Shown here: one piece after another, positions 25,390 through 34,666 of the stretch | Layout of the letters: each line of letters begins with the position of its first letter | Numbering within the stretch: position 1 is the stretch's first letter | Assembly (NCBI GenBank): GCA_900551245.1 | Contig: URVC01000010.1 | Coordinates: 1 to 64,000, forward strand | Reading direction: 5' to 3' | Origin: an uncultured bacterium | Lineage (GTDB): Bacteria; Verrucomicrobiota; Lentisphaeria; Victivallales; Victivallaceae | Length of the DNA stretch: 64,000 bases | Notes under the pieces: generated by a model | Told to the model about the DNA's origin: nothing | Database searches by the model: none | The model's input: only the letters and a program-made list of their open reading frames with translations | Position numbers and translations under genes: made by a program

Positions 25390-25702
25390 GGCATCCAGTC
25401 TGCTTGATGGAGTTTGAACAAGTTCGTTGTTTTAAAATTCCATAAAAATATTAGGTTTTCAATGTTGTATAAATAGATATTCGTCTTATATAAATCTTGT
25501 CAATTTAAAATAGTATATCAAAAAAACGATTGCAAGTGGTAAAATATAATTTTTTTCATTGTTATGATAAATTTACAATGAGAGTGAAACTCTGGAAAAA
25601 GATCACATATTTCATTCTGCTTTCTCAAGGTTGACAAAAAGAGTATTTCAAGAGAGGTTTCCTCTGTCTAGAGATGAGAAAAAAGAAAGGAATCGCAGAG
25701 TA
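25390..25702. other. AT-rich intergenic stretch
   Basis: About 310 bp, far more AT-rich than the window average, with no convincing gene. It probably holds the promoters of the FkbM gene (minus-strand TTGACA near 25500) and of the NrdD-tail gene. Confidence 0.5.
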
Positions 25703-26176
25703 ATGGGAGAGAAATGCGGAGCAAAATGCGAGGTCTACAGCCGGGTGTGCGGGTATTTCCGGCCGGTGGCGAACTGGAACAAAGGGAAGAGGGAGGAGTT
25801 TCACGACCGGAAAAGTTTCCGGGTCGTCGCCGTTCCGGTTGCGATGGCGTTGCTGCTGACGCTTTTTGAAGGCGGCTGTGCCGCGGTGGACGCGGTCACC
25901 GCTTCGACCCGGGAGAAGAGCATTGCCGCGGGCAGCGACACCTGGGGCGGCGGCGTGGAGGCGAAGACCGCGACGGCCGACTGCCCGGTGCCGGGGGTCG
26001 AGTGCTGGTTCGGCCGCCGGAAGGTATGGTACACCAGTGTGCATGACCGGGCGACCGGACTGGCCGCCGCGGAGATCGTCCGGGCGTCGAATTCCCCGCT
26101 CTCGCTCTCGGCGGGGACCGGAGGCGTGAATGCGGAAAACGACTCTTCCGGGAGTGCGGTTGCGCCGCAGCAATGA
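25703..26176 (+). CDS. NrdD C-terminus-like peptide fused to a membrane/lipoprotein domain
   Basis: A 157-residue protein with two unlike parts. Residues 1-40 (KCGAKCEVYSRVCGYFRPV, then NWNKGKREEF, DRKSF) match the glycyl-radical C-terminal end of class III anaerobic ribonucleotide reductases, including RVCGY. Residues 41-60 are hydrophobic and end in FEGGC, a poor lipobox. The rest (PGVECWFGRRKVWYTSVHD) has no family I recognise. The whole frame is open with no internal start that has an SD. The ATG at 25703 has AAGGA about 11 nt upstream. NrdD tail segments of this kind act as spare glycyl radical domains in phages (YfiD-like role); attached to a membrane domain this would be odd, so a frame joining two small genes is an alternative. 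Confidence 0.6.
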   Translation: MGEKCGAKCEVYSRVCGYFRPVANWNKGKREEFHDRKSFRVVAVPVAMALLLTLFEGGCAAVDAVTASTREKSIAAGSDTWGGGVEAKTATADCPVPGVECWFGRRKVWYTSVHDRATGLAAAEIVRASNSPLSLSAGTGGVNAENDSSGSAVAPQQ

Positions 26177-26184
26177 AAAAAAAA

Positions 26185-26217
26185 CGCCGGTTCGCAGAAG
26201 TGCGGGCCGGCATTTTT
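26185..26217. terminator. Bidirectional terminator
   Basis: GCCGG/CCGGC outer stem and CGCA/TGCG inner stem, with an A-run on the left and TTTTT on the right. It serves the convergent NrdD-tail and glycosidase genes. A near-identical copy lies at 32971-33005 in inverted orientation. Confidence 0.85.
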
Positions 26218-26233
26218 GCAGGAATCTTAAAAG

Positions 26234-29032
26234 TCAATTCCCGGTAAATTTTCCGGTGCTGATCCGGCCGTCGAGCACAGGAAAGGCCGGGATCGTTTTC
26301 AGAACTTCACAGGTCGCTTCAAGCGGAGGAAAGTTTCCGTTCCGGTCCCGCACCCGAAGTCTGACCACCTCGCCTTTGCGGAACTCCTTTGGCGCTGTCA
26401 CCTCGATCGAGAGCAACGAACGGGATTGAGCCGGCACCTTGTAGTTGAGCGTGGCCGCATTCACCTTCCAGCCCGCCGGAGGAGTGATTTCCAGGGTTCC
26501 CGACAATGTCCGGCCGAACGGATTCGCCAGCGTGATCACCGCCTCCTGAGCGCGCCCGGCCGGAAAGCAGTAGAGCTCCGAACGGATCAGGCGCTTGTTG
26601 CTTCGAAAGTAACTTTTCGGCCGGTATAATTGGACCATTCTTTCCTGCATGGTCCGGCATCTGGCATTGGCGAGATCCTCCTCTGCGGCATCCAGCAGAA
26701 GATCGCGCGCAATGGCGTCGCCGTCGCTGTCATACATCGCGGCCTGCTGCATCTGTCTTTGTGCACGGGAGGTCAGACGCTCCGTGTTGAGCAGGACTCC
26801 GTTGTTGCCGGTCCGGTGATAAATCCGCTTCCACTCTCCGGCTACCGCCTCGCGCATCGCGGCTGGAGTCATCGCCGTCTTCGCCGCTTTCCCCTCCCGG
26901 CGTGCCAGAAGAATTTTCGCATTGAGCAGAAAATCGAGCACCTTGCCTGTGGAGTAGAGCCGCTCATCTTCGGCGGTCCGCCGTTCCTTTTGAAGTGTTG
27001 CGATCTCAAGATCCAGTACGTCGGCGAATTCGGTATCGGAAGTTTTCTCGAGCCGGTCGGCCAGCTTTCCCAGCCCTTTCCCTCCGGGTTCGGTCACATG
27101 AAACCGGATCCGTTCTGCAATTGCCTGCCGAACCAGCCGGTCGGGCAGAGCGATTGCAAACACCGGGGTCTCCTGTGACAGCACCGCCTCCGATCGGTGG
27201 AGCGGACGCCCGAACATATCTTCCAGTTTCGTCGCCGGACCGAGCGGAAGCTCCACCTTTATCGGTTGCCGGCTGCTGGTGAAGAGCGCGGCAACCGATG
27301 TGCCGCCGTTGGCAAAGAGAAAGAGCCGCACTCCATTCTTCTCATAAAAGCCGAGCGGAAGCGCATCGCCGAGCGTACGGCAGAGCGCGGCCTGCGCCAC
27401 CAGATAGAGCGTCGGTTTCCCGTCCAGCATCAAAGGCGCCCAGCGGTTCCCGGTATACAGGAACGTTTTTCCGGTTCCCGCGGCCCGGTGTGCCGCAAGC
27501 GATTCCATCAGGTGCCAGGCCGGTTCCCCCGGCACGGCGGTTTCGGTGGACCAGAGTTCGAAGTCCCGGCCGAAATTCCACATGTTTCGCCGCATTTTCT
27601 CCAGCCGGGGATAGGTTGTGGTTCCATAGCTGTGACAGCAGAGCAAATCCGTGTAACGGAGAAAGCCGAGTTCGAACATGTCCCTGCCGAAACTTTTGTA
27701 TCCATAGGGGTTGTCTTCCGCTTCCGGTTTGACGTCGGTTGCGAAGACCAGCGACTCCGGATCAATCCTCTTCAGTGCGTCGTAAGAGACATGGAACATT
27801 TCAACGGCTTCGCCGACCGTTCCGCGCGATCCCCGCAGACGGTAATAGCTCCAAGCCTCGTTCCACAGCTCATACGCGCGGAACGGAGAGACTTTCTTTG
27901 TCCGTTCTGCCACCGGAATCAGGTAGTCGCTCACCCATTTTTCCAGATTGGACGGTGGATAAAAGGAATGGTAGGAGGAATAGGTCCAGTGATTTCGGTT
28001 CTTCACCGGTTCTCCCGGCAGAATGGTCGAATATGCCGGCGGCGCCCCCAGAAAAACCGAGCACTCGCGAATCTGGTTTCGCCGGACGAATTCGAGCCGT
28101 TTTTCATAGTCCGTCCAATCCTCTTTGCCATCGGCGTCATAGTTGTCGTTCCAGCGTCCGTAGATGTCATGATTGCGCCACCAGTAGATCCCGGCGTGAT
28201 GCACAATGGCGTCAATGCTGTCATGGTAATGTACCCCGAACGGAGAGGCGGTCCGGTATTTCCCCGGAGCGGCGGGAAAATAGACCGCCGGGACCGGTGC
28301 ATCCAGAACGTTGAACCGGTACTCATAACTTCCATACGACTCCGGCAGCGGCAGATTCACCGTGGCGCTGTCGGTGAAGGAGATGGTCTGTTCGAGGGTC
28401 CGGAGCAACTTCCCCCGCTTGTCCGTCAATTCCACTTTCAGAGGAATCCGGGCGATGCTGCCCGGTTCGCCGTTTCGAAGTTGCAGCTGCGGTGCAGGTT
28501 GCTCCGTCAGCAGGCCGTTGCGCAGAGCGTCGCAGAGGGTCGCTTCCAGCGGGTGCGGCTGACGGAAGACGCCGAATTCATAGAGACGCACCATCCCGTC
28601 CGGAATCTGCCGATGAAACAATACCCGTACCGCGGAACACTTCTCCGTCGGGAAGGCATGGGAAGAGATCTGCTGCGTGTTGCCGCGGATCTCGCGCACC
28701 GTCTTCCACTTTCCATCCCTCCGGATCTGGATATCGAAATCGACCGAAAGATGGGTGGCTTTCCAGAAGGAGAGCGTGACGCTGTTGACTTCCTGCGGAT
28801 TCGGAAACGCCGCCTCCAGCCAGTGGTCCCCTGTTTCATCCCGGCTCAGCCAGCGGCTTGCCATCAACTTCTGATTCCCGTCCGCCGCTTTTGCCGGCGT
28901 AAAGGATTGATGGTGACAATCCGCCGTCAGTTTTACTCCGGGTTGCAGACATAGATTCACCGGTTTTCCTGCGGCAAGAGCCGCACCCCAGAGCAGAAGC
29001 AGTGCAAAAACTGCGTTTCGATGCAACCTCAT
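26234..29032 (-). CDS. Secreted discoidin-domain glycoside hydrolase (GH39/GH5-like barrel)
   Basis: A 932-residue exported enzyme. A clear signal peptide (residues 1-22) is followed by a discoidin (F5/8 type C) domain at about 25-157, a linker or beta-domain to about 260, and a TIM-barrel glycosidase whose acid is probably Glu392 in YELWNEAWSY and whose nucleophile is probably Glu498 in ELWSTETAVPG. A helical segment (640-790) and a C-terminal beta-sandwich (about 800-900) follow. The acid/nucleophile pattern fits clan GH-A, but the family number is uncertain. I chose the ATG at 29032, because the ATG at 29047 lies upstream of the AGGGAGG SD. The pseudopilin gene is 75 bp upstream in the same direction. 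Confidence 0.8.
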   Translation of the reverse strand: MRLHRNAVFALLLLWGAALAAGKPVNLCLQPGVKLTADCHHQSFTPAKAADGNQKLMASRWLSRDETGDHWLEAAFPNPQEVNSVTLSFWKATHLSVDFDIQIRRDGKWKTVREIRGNTQQISSHAFPTEKCSAVRVLFHRQIPDGMVRLYEFGVFRQPHPLEATLCDALRNGLLTEQPAPQLQLRNGEPGSIARIPLKVELTDKRGKLLRTLEQTISFTDSATVNLPLPESYGSYEYRFNVLDAPVPAVYFPAAPGKYRTASPFGVHYHDSIDAIVHHAGIYWWRNHDIYGRWNDNYDADGKEDWTDYEKRLEFVRRNQIRECSVFLGAPPAYSTILPGEPVKNRNHWTYSSYHSFYPPSNLEKWVSDYLIPVAERTKKVSPFRAYELWNEAWSYYRLRGSRGTVGEAVEMFHVSYDALKRIDPESLVFATDVKPEAEDNPYGYKSFGRDMFELGFLRYTDLLCCHSYGTTTYPRLEKMRRNMWNFGRDFELWSTETAVPGEPAWHLMESLAAHRAAGTGKTFLYTGNRWAPLMLDGKPTLYLVAQAALCRTLGDALPLGFYEKNGVRLFLFANGGTSVAALFTSSRQPIKVELPLGPATKLEDMFGRPLHRSEAVLSQETPVFAIALPDRLVRQAIAERIRFHVTEPGGKGLGKLADRLEKTSDTEFADVLDLEIATLQKERRTAEDERLYSTGKVLDFLLNAKILLARREGKAAKTAMTPAAMREAVAGEWKRIYHRTGNNGVLLNTERLTSRAQRQMQQAAMYDSDGDAIARDLLLDAAEEDLANARCRTMQERMVQLYRPKSYFRSNKRLIRSELYCFPAGRAQEAVITLANPFGRTLSGTLEITPPAGWKVNAATLNYKVPAQSRSLLSIEVTAPKEFRKGEVVRLRVRDRNGNFPPLEATCEVLKTIPAFPVLDGRISTGKFTGN

Positions 29033-29107
29033 CGGTACCTCCCTCATCTTCCTGTTTGCAGTATATATTTCCTTTTCGTCCGGAGCCGCTGAACGGCGCC
29101 GGGGGGA

Positions 29108-29839
29108 TCAGTCCAGCTCCTTCTTCTTCGGATTGAAAGGGTATTCCCGAAGTTCCGAACCATTCCACCAGAAGGAGATCGGTTTCGTTCCCGCGTGTCC
29201 GTCCACAAACAGAAATCCGCAGCTTCCCCCCGGATGCGGACCGGGGCGGACCACTCCGCCGCTCACAAAACTGCCGCTGGCACTGAAGGTCCCCCGGGGC
29301 GGATCACAGGTCGGTCGAAAAAAGGTTCTGTCGCTGAGATTGCCTCCGAGGGCACACATTAGAATCACTTTCTCGGATGGCTTCACCGTCTGCCCGAGTG
29401 AAAAACCGGTGTTGATTCCGCCCGGACCGAAGTGGACATTGCCATTTAACCATCGGCCCATCAGAAAATCGCTGGAATTGTAGTTGACCGGTGTACCATG
29501 GAGCGCACATTCGAAAATCCGGTTCCGCTGCAACGATTCGTCCGGCGTGACGCCTCTGCCGCCCAGGTACTGACTCAACAGCCTGGGAATGGTAATCGCC
29601 GCGGTCAGCGGTTCCTCATAGGTATTCGTGGCACAGCCGGAAACCGGCATGAAGCCGCTGTTTCCATCCACATAGAGAATGTAGGCGGTTCCAAGCTGTT
29701 TCTGGTTGTTGATGCAGCTGATGTCCCGGGCTCTCTGGCGGGCCTGATTCAACGCGGGCAGCAACATGCCGGCGAGAATTGCGATGATCGCTATCACTAC
29801 GAGCAATTCGATAAGCGTAAATTGACGGTGGATCTTCAT
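29108..29839 (-). CDS. Prepilin-type pseudopilin (class-III-signal, H-x-D-G type)
   Basis: A 243-residue type IV pilin-like protein. The N-terminus is a prepilin peptidase site with [18 protein letters not shown] at residues 7-24; the Glu at +5 of the mature protein is present. The globular part ends in the FLFVDGHAG segment preceded by a histidine, the H-x9-DG motif of these Lentisphaerae/Planctomycetes pilins. The ATG at 29839 has GGAG 8 nt upstream. It lies directly between the FAD-oxidoreductase and glycosidase genes, and is one of four pseudopilin genes in the window, each beside a secreted protein gene. Confidence 0.9.
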   Translation of the reverse strand: MKIHRQFTLIELLVVIAIIAILAGMLLPALNQARQRARDISCINNQKQLGTAYILYVDGNSGFMPVSGCATNTYEEPLTAAITIPRLLSQYLGGRGVTPDESLQRNRIFECALHGTPVNYNSSDFLMGRWLNGNVHFGPGGINTGFSLGQTVKPSEKVILMCALGGNLSDRTFFRPTCDPPRGTFSASGSFVSGGVVRPGPHPGGSCGFLFVDGHAGTKPISFWWNGSELREYPFNPKKKELD

Positions 29840-29918
29840 GGGCAAATCTCCTTTCTTTTTCTGTTCTCTGCGGGGTTGATTTTCATTTCAAACCTATGGG
29901 GTGGATTGTTCCGGCTCA

Positions 29919-31628
29919 TCACAACACATCCAGGGAGAAGAGACGGCAGGCGCCGCCGCCCCAGGAGGCGCGCGCGGTCAGACGGATTGCCGTTGCCGTT
30001 TCCTCCGGCCAGCTCAAACGGACCAGCCGATGGCGATTTTCTTCTTCCACCGCGATTGTTTTCCACTTGCCGGATGGATGTTGCAGTGACACTTCGAATT
30101 TGCGGCAGAGAATCGCCGGCATCTCCCGCGCCGGTCGTCCTTCCTCAAAGAAGAGCCGTTTGTTATCGGCAAGATCACTGTCAAACACCAGGCGGATGCC
30201 GGAAATTTTCACCGGGGTCTGAAAGGTGTATCCGCAGCTTTCCCCGGGGGAGAGCGCGATTCCGTGGACCCCGTCATCCCAGTCCCGATCCATGCCGTCG
30301 CGCAGCAGGGCATGGGACGGCGTGCCGAGGCGCGAAAGTGCAGACGGAGTGCGCCGGAGGCCCGGAATGAACTGATCGTCTTCGAGCAGTTTTTCACGCA
30401 GTTCTGTCAGGTGTGAGTTGCCGATTTCGCGCGGCGTGATGCCGTGTCGGATGGCCAGTGCGGCGGCTGTCCCCACAGCCTGACCGGTGACGGCGCAGGT
30501 CCCCATGACCCGGATTGAACTCTGTGCGGCGTGGGTGACGGAAATCTGGCGGCCGGCAAACAGCAGATTGTTGATGTTGCGTGAGTAGAGGCTCCGGTAG
30601 GGAATTCCGAACGGGGAGGGGGTGGGGTGCAGAATGGAGGGTTTCCCCGGGAAGTAAAACGCTTCGGGCATGTGCTCATCCATATTCCAGCCGCCGAAGG
30701 CCACCGTATCGGGAAAGACTCCCCCCGCTTCAATATCGTTCTGGGTGAGAATATGGTCTCCTTCGAAACGCCAGCTCTCCCGTTTGCCGGGGAGGCTGCC
30801 GATCCAGTCCAGCGTCCAGCCCTTTCCCCGGCCATCCGGATGGTTTTTGATGTATGCCCATGCGCCGTAGGCAATACGATAGAGTTCATCCCGGATTTCA
30901 TCGGCATCTTTGATGGTGTCTTTGACCCCGCCGAAGGAGAGCCACCAGAAGTTGTTTCCTTCCGGATACCAGTTGCGGGGCGGGATGTTCTGATCGTTGA
31001 ACGTGTAGGCCCACGTCGGCGGATGAAACGGGCGGTGCGGAGCGTCGGTTCGGCGCAGCTGCATCACGATCGAGCTGCTGAGAGTGCAGGCGTCGGGAAC
31101 TGCCGGGGCATGAGACTCTTTGAATTCCTCACATCCTTCCCGGCCATGGCGCGCCGCCGCCCCGGAGAGGCGCAGGATCGCATCTCCGGAGCAGTCGATG
31201 AAAATCCCTGCCTTGATGCGGTACCAGGTATAGGACGACAAATTCCAGCCGGAGATCTCCACGATCGAATCATTTTCCACCCGGCATGTTTCCACCGTGG
31301 TGTTCAAGAGCAGGGTGAGGTTGGATTCCGTTTTGGCGAAGGAGTACATGACTCCGTCCCAGAGGGGGTATTTCATCTCCGGATTGAAATAGATATTGTC
31401 CAGCTGAAGTTCTTCCAGCAGACCGGTTTCCTTGCGGTTCGGCCCGCGTGCGCCGTAGATCCACATCCGGATTTCGCTGGAAGCGTTGCCGCCGAACATG
31501 GGGCGGTCCTGTACGATTGCGCATTTTGCTCCGTGACGTGCCGCCGCCACTGCCGCGCAAAGTCCGGCGATTCCGCCGCCTACGACTGCGACATCGAACG
31601 TCAGCTGCTTTTCTGTAATGACCGACAC
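29919..31628 (-). CDS. FAD-dependent oxidoreductase with C-terminal discoidin-like domain
   Basis: A 569-residue flavoprotein. A Rossmann dinucleotide-binding motif GGGIAG occupies residues 17-22, with FGGNASSEIRMW, the flavin-binding segment of the FAD_oxidored family. The late core segment GRQISVTHAAQSSIRVMG is typical of it, in pieces. The last 130 residues (from about 430) resemble a discoidin or beta-sandwich module. No signal peptide is seen. The start is a GTG at 31628 with an AGGAG SD; earlier starts lie in the promoter. Homologues in carbohydrate loci are thought to oxidise sugars, but the substrate is unknown. A -10 TATAAT lies upstream at 31686-31681. Confidence 0.82.
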   Translation of the reverse strand: MSVITEKQLTFDVAVVGGGIAGLCAAVAAARHGAKCAIVQDRPMFGGNASSEIRMWIYGARGPNRKETGLLEELQLDNIYFNPEMKYPLWDGVMYSFAKTESNLTLLLNTTVETCRVENDSIVEISGWNLSSYTWYRIKAGIFIDCSGDAILRLSGAAARHGREGCEEFKESHAPAVPDACTLSSSIVMQLRRTDAPHRPFHPPTWAYTFNDQNIPPRNWYPEGNNFWWLSFGGVKDTIKDADEIRDELYRIAYGAWAYIKNHPDGRGKGWTLDWIGSLPGKRESWRFEGDHILTQNDIEAGGVFPDTVAFGGWNMDEHMPEAFYFPGKPSILHPTPSPFGIPYRSLYSRNINNLLFAGRQISVTHAAQSSIRVMGTCAVTGQAVGTAAALAIRHGITPREIGNSHLTELREKLLEDDQFIPGLRRTPSALSRLGTPSHALLRDGMDRDWDDGVHGIALSPGESCGYTFQTPVKISGIRLVFDSDLADNKRLFFEEGRPAREMPAILCRKFEVSLQHPSGKWKTIAVEEENRHRLVRLSWPEETATAIRLTARASWGGGACRLFSLDVL

Positions 31629-31680
31629 TTTTTCTCTCCTGCTGATGATACCATGCTGTTTTCCATCGCTTCTGAAAAAT

Positions 31681-31686
31681 ATTATA
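31681..31686 (-). promoter_or_regulatory. Probable -10 element of the FAD-oxidoreductase gene
   Basis: A perfect minus-strand TATAAT with no clear -35 (the region is T-rich). It lies about 53 bp before the GTG start. Confidence 0.45.
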
Positions 31687-31875
31687 CCTTGTTCCGACAA
31701 AAAAACTCTTGTAATTCTGCCGGTTTTTGTCGTAATGCTGTCGTATTCCCGAATTGGCAGGAAAAGAGAGAGTTCTCCGTTGTTTCAATGCCGGCGGGAG
31801 CCCTCCTGCAATTTTGCACGGCGAAATCCCGCGAGGCGGCGTCGATTCCGGTGGAGAGGCCGGTTCTTTCTCGGT

Positions 31876-32685
31876 TCAAATATCGTCGATCGCGTTGGCG
31901 CGGCGATATGCCGCAGGAGACAAGCCCTTTTCCCGCCGGAAGATGGCCCCGAAATGGCTCTGGTTGCAGAACCCGCTTGAAGACGCGATTTCTCCGATGC
32001 TCAGGTCTGTGTTGGCGAGCAGATTGCAGGCAAGCTCCAGGCGCAGCTTCAATACGAATGCCGTGAAATCGATTCCGCACTCCCGGCGGAAAACGTGCGA
32101 GAAACGCGAAGAGCTCAGAAAACAGAGGGCGGCGACTTCCCGGATGGGAATCGGCCGGTCAAGGTGATTCCTCACGTACTCGATGGCGCGTGTGATGCGA
32201 AGATCCCGGACCGCGTCGCCTGTCGTATCGTATAACTGTTCGACGACCGGCCGAAACGCGTGTTCCACCAGGGTGGCAAGGGGTTTCCCCTGTTCGGGAC
32301 GCCACTCCGGGAGTCCGTCGAAACGTGCATCGGTCGAGGCGGGCGGACGAAATGGTCCGCAGAGCACCATCCCCAGAATCCAGCCGAAACGGTTGCGTAT
32401 GGGAATCGCAAATTCAAATGCTCCCGCGTGACAGCAGTGCCCGAATTCCGCGGGAAACTTCTCCGCGAGAAGCGAAAGTTCCTTGGCGTCGTTCAGCTTG
32501 CAGCGGGAGAGCGCTCCGCAACGGCTCTTGATCATCCGGCAGAACGGCGCATCGTGGATACGGACCGGCCAGGGCAGGCGGATTTCCGGTCTTCCGTTCC
32601 GTGAAATTTTCCAGACGCACCCGGTTCCTGTCAACTCCGCAACTGCTTCCAGCAATGCATTCAGTTTGAAAATGTAAAGATTCAT
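31876..32685 (-). CDS. AraC-family regulator with PocR-type sensory domain
   Basis: A 269-residue transcription regulator. Residues 10-130 have the cysteine pattern of PocR domains (C-ALSRCKL, then FGHCCHAGAFEFAIPI), a PAS-like ligand pocket. Residues 165-265 form the AraC double HTH, ending FCNQSHFGAIFRREKGLSPAAYR. The ligand could be a diol or sugar. It lies next to the FAD oxidoreductase gene in the same direction and is a likely controller of that unit. The ATG at 32685 has a GAAGAGAG SD. Its leader is long, about 160 nt, with a good promoter at 32856-32883. Confidence 0.88.
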   Translation of the reverse strand: MNLYIFKLNALLEAVAELTGTGCVWKISRNGRPEIRLPWPVRIHDAPFCRMIKSRCGALSRCKLNDAKELSLLAEKFPAEFGHCCHAGAFEFAIPIRNRFGWILGMVLCGPFRPPASTDARFDGLPEWRPEQGKPLATLVEHAFRPVVEQLYDTTGDAVRDLRITRAIEYVRNHLDRPIPIREVAALCFLSSSRFSHVFRRECGIDFTAFVLKLRLELACNLLANTDLSIGEIASSSGFCNQSHFGAIFRREKGLSPAAYRRANAIDDI

Positions 32686-32855
32686 CTCTCTTCCGGTTCC
32701 GCTCCGGCTTGAAGGCGCCGCCTGCCGGCGAACTTCGTTTCTGCCGCAACGATGCTGCATTTGTCCGGATTCCGTGCGGCGCGCGCTCCGCAACGTGCAT
32801 TTGCACGAGGCCGGTGATCCCGGGCAGGTACGTTGGAGGTAAACTGTTCTAAATT

Positions 32856-32883
32856 ACTATACCGTCTTGTTTGCCGATTGCAA
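32856..32883 (-). promoter_or_regulatory. Promoter of the PocR-AraC gene
   Basis: Minus-strand TTGCAA (32883-32878), 16-bp spacer, TATAGT (32861-32856). The interval between the regulator and the secretin gene contains only this promoter and the terminator. Confidence 0.6.
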
Positions 32884-32970
32884 GTGCGGAAATGAAAGCC
32901 GGTCGTTCTGCCGCTCCCGCAACGGCAGGGGAAGAGGCTGGCGCGGAAATCATTTCATCGCGTTCACACA

Positions 32971-33005
32971 AAAAAAACGCCGGCCCGCACTTCTGCGGAC
33001 CGGCG
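32971..33005 (-). terminator. Terminator of the secretin operon
   Basis: CGCCGG/CCGGCG outer stem, CCGCA/TGCGG inner stem, then T-run on the minus strand. It is almost the same hairpin as at 26185-26217. Confidence 0.85.
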
Positions 33006-33025
33006 AATTCCCGGGATGCGCCGGT

Positions 33026-34654
33026 TCAGCGGCGCTCGGGATCGAGCAGGAGCTGGTCGAACCCGTATTCGTTCTCGTCGAGCGATTTCACACCGAAGTT
33101 GTCGATGCGCTCCCGGGTTTCCTCCATGAACTTCGTCTGCTCCCCGGTGACGCGGGTGGTCGGGATCACCGGCTGAATCGTCAGGACCGCCACAATCCGG
33201 CTCTTCTTGACGATCTCGCTCTCGCCGGAGAAGATCCACCCCAGGCCGGGCAGGTCGCCGAGAAACGGCACCTTGCTCACGCTCCGCACCAGGTCGGACT
33301 TCTCCAGCCCGCCGATGTAGAAGACGCCCCCTTCGTTGCTCACCTGCAGCGTGGTTTCCAGCTCGGTCTTGCTCGTGCGCGGCGTACCGTCGCTGTGGAA
33401 CCCGAGCAGGTTGGTGTTCTCCATCGACACCCGGACGATCGTTGACTTGCCGTATACCTCCGGCAGCAGCGACATCCGGAACCCGAACTCCGCGTTGCTG
33501 CTCTTGCGCAGCTTGCTGTTCTTCACCGTTGTGACGGTGGTTTCCCCCGGTTTGTTCGTCGTCACCACCACGGGTTCCGCCTGACCGGGAATGGCGATGG
33601 AGATCTCCGACCTCTCCGTGGCCGTCTCGGCGATCTCCTCCTCGCCGTCGCCGATGATCGGGAAGCGGGTGACGCTCTCGATGGTGCCGACCGCCTTGTT
33701 CCACACATCCAGCGTTCCGCTGGTCAGCACTTTCGCCTTGCTCTTGCTGACCAGGAAGTCCAGATACTTCGAATTCCATTTGGGATTGAAGTTGATGTAG
33801 TTCACATGGGCGTCCTTCACCATTTCCGTCGCATTGCCGATCGTGCCGATCAAGGGATCCCAGCCGTTCAGATAGGTCGCTCCCGCGGCGAAGAGGTCAA
33901 GGCCGGGGCCGTTCTTCCACGCCTGGAAGTCCACGCCGAGATTGCCGTCGTTCTCACTGTCGATCTCGTAGATCGTGTAGTGGAACAGCGCCTCACCCGC
34001 CGGGCAGTCGTACTGCGCAAGAACCGCTTCGATATGCTTCTGCGAAATCGGCGTGCAGAAGAAGACCAGCGCATTCATGCCGTTGTCCGCCCGGACCGTG
34101 TCGACGCCGTCGAGCTCGAGGGAATCGTCGGCGTGCATGATGCCGACCTGTTCGATCAGCTTCGCCAGCGTGGTCGCGTCGAAATACTTCGCATAGTACA
34201 CGAAGAAGCGCCGTCCGGCCTGCGCCGAGAGATCGGGCCGGTCGAGCATCTCCACGACCTGGTCGATCGTCATGCCGTTGTCGAGCTTTTCGAAGCGGTA
34301 CTGTTCGGCGGAGACGATCACCATTCCGGTGCCGTCGGCGTATTTGATCGCTTCGACCTTCGTCTCATTGGTGTCGATCCGCCGGGAGCGGATGGCCGCC
34401 ATGAGGTACGGCCGGATCTCGTAAGGATCCGCATGTTTGAGCTTGTAGACCCGGGTGTAAACGTAGGGATCGTTGTTCGTGTTGATGAAGGTGATCTCCT
34501 CCGTCGACTTATCGATCGCCACGTTCAGCTGAGGCTGCACCTGTGTCGGCAGCGGTACCGGGGTCGGAACGTCGATGGTTCCGCCGCTGAGCTTCCCCGC
34601 GAGGAAGAGTGCGGCGGCGATTCCAGGCAGCACTGTTCTGTGATTTGCGGACAT
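33026..34654 (-). CDS. Secretin-like outer-membrane protein (second of a tandem pair)
   Basis: A 542-residue protein related to type II/III secretins. A weak signal peptide (residues 1-24) precedes N-domain-like repeats (YTRVYKLKHADPYEI, VVEMLDRPD) and the C-terminal secretin core with KVPFLGDLPGLGWIFSGES, the GD-P-LG signature. It would form an outer-membrane ring for pseudopilin-driven export. The 12-bp gap to the upstream gene suggests one transcript. The ATG at 34654 has GGAGAATTT upstream. No GspE, GspF or other machine part is nearby. The two secretin genes share the architecture but little sequence, so they are not recent duplicates. Confidence 0.78.
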   Translation of the reverse strand: MSANHRTVLPGIAAALFLAGKLSGGTIDVPTPVPLPTQVQPQLNVAIDKSTEEITFINTNNDPYVYTRVYKLKHADPYEIRPYLMAAIRSRRIDTNETKVEAIKYADGTGMVIVSAEQYRFEKLDNGMTIDQVVEMLDRPDLSAQAGRRFFVYYAKYFDATTLAKLIEQVGIMHADDSLELDGVDTVRADNGMNALVFFCTPISQKHIEAVLAQYDCPAGEALFHYTIYEIDSENDGNLGVDFQAWKNGPGLDLFAAGATYLNGWDPLIGTIGNATEMVKDAHVNYINFNPKWNSKYLDFLVSKSKAKVLTSGTLDVWNKAVGTIESVTRFPIIGDGEEEIAETATERSEISIAIPGQAEPVVVTTNKPGETTVTTVKNSKLRKSSNAEFGFRMSLLPEVYGKSTIVRVSMENTNLLGFHSDGTPRTSKTELETTLQVSNEGGVFYIGGLEKSDLVRSVSKVPFLGDLPGLGWIFSGESEIVKKSRIVAVLTIQPVIPTTRVTGEQTKFMEETRERIDNFGVKSLDENEYGFDQLLLDPERR

Positions 34655-34666
34655 TTCAAATTCTCC

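Noticed and set aside
29033..29047. Earlier ATG for the discoidin-glycosidase
   Set aside because: The SD of the gene lies between this ATG and the one at 29032, which also starts directly at the signal peptide.
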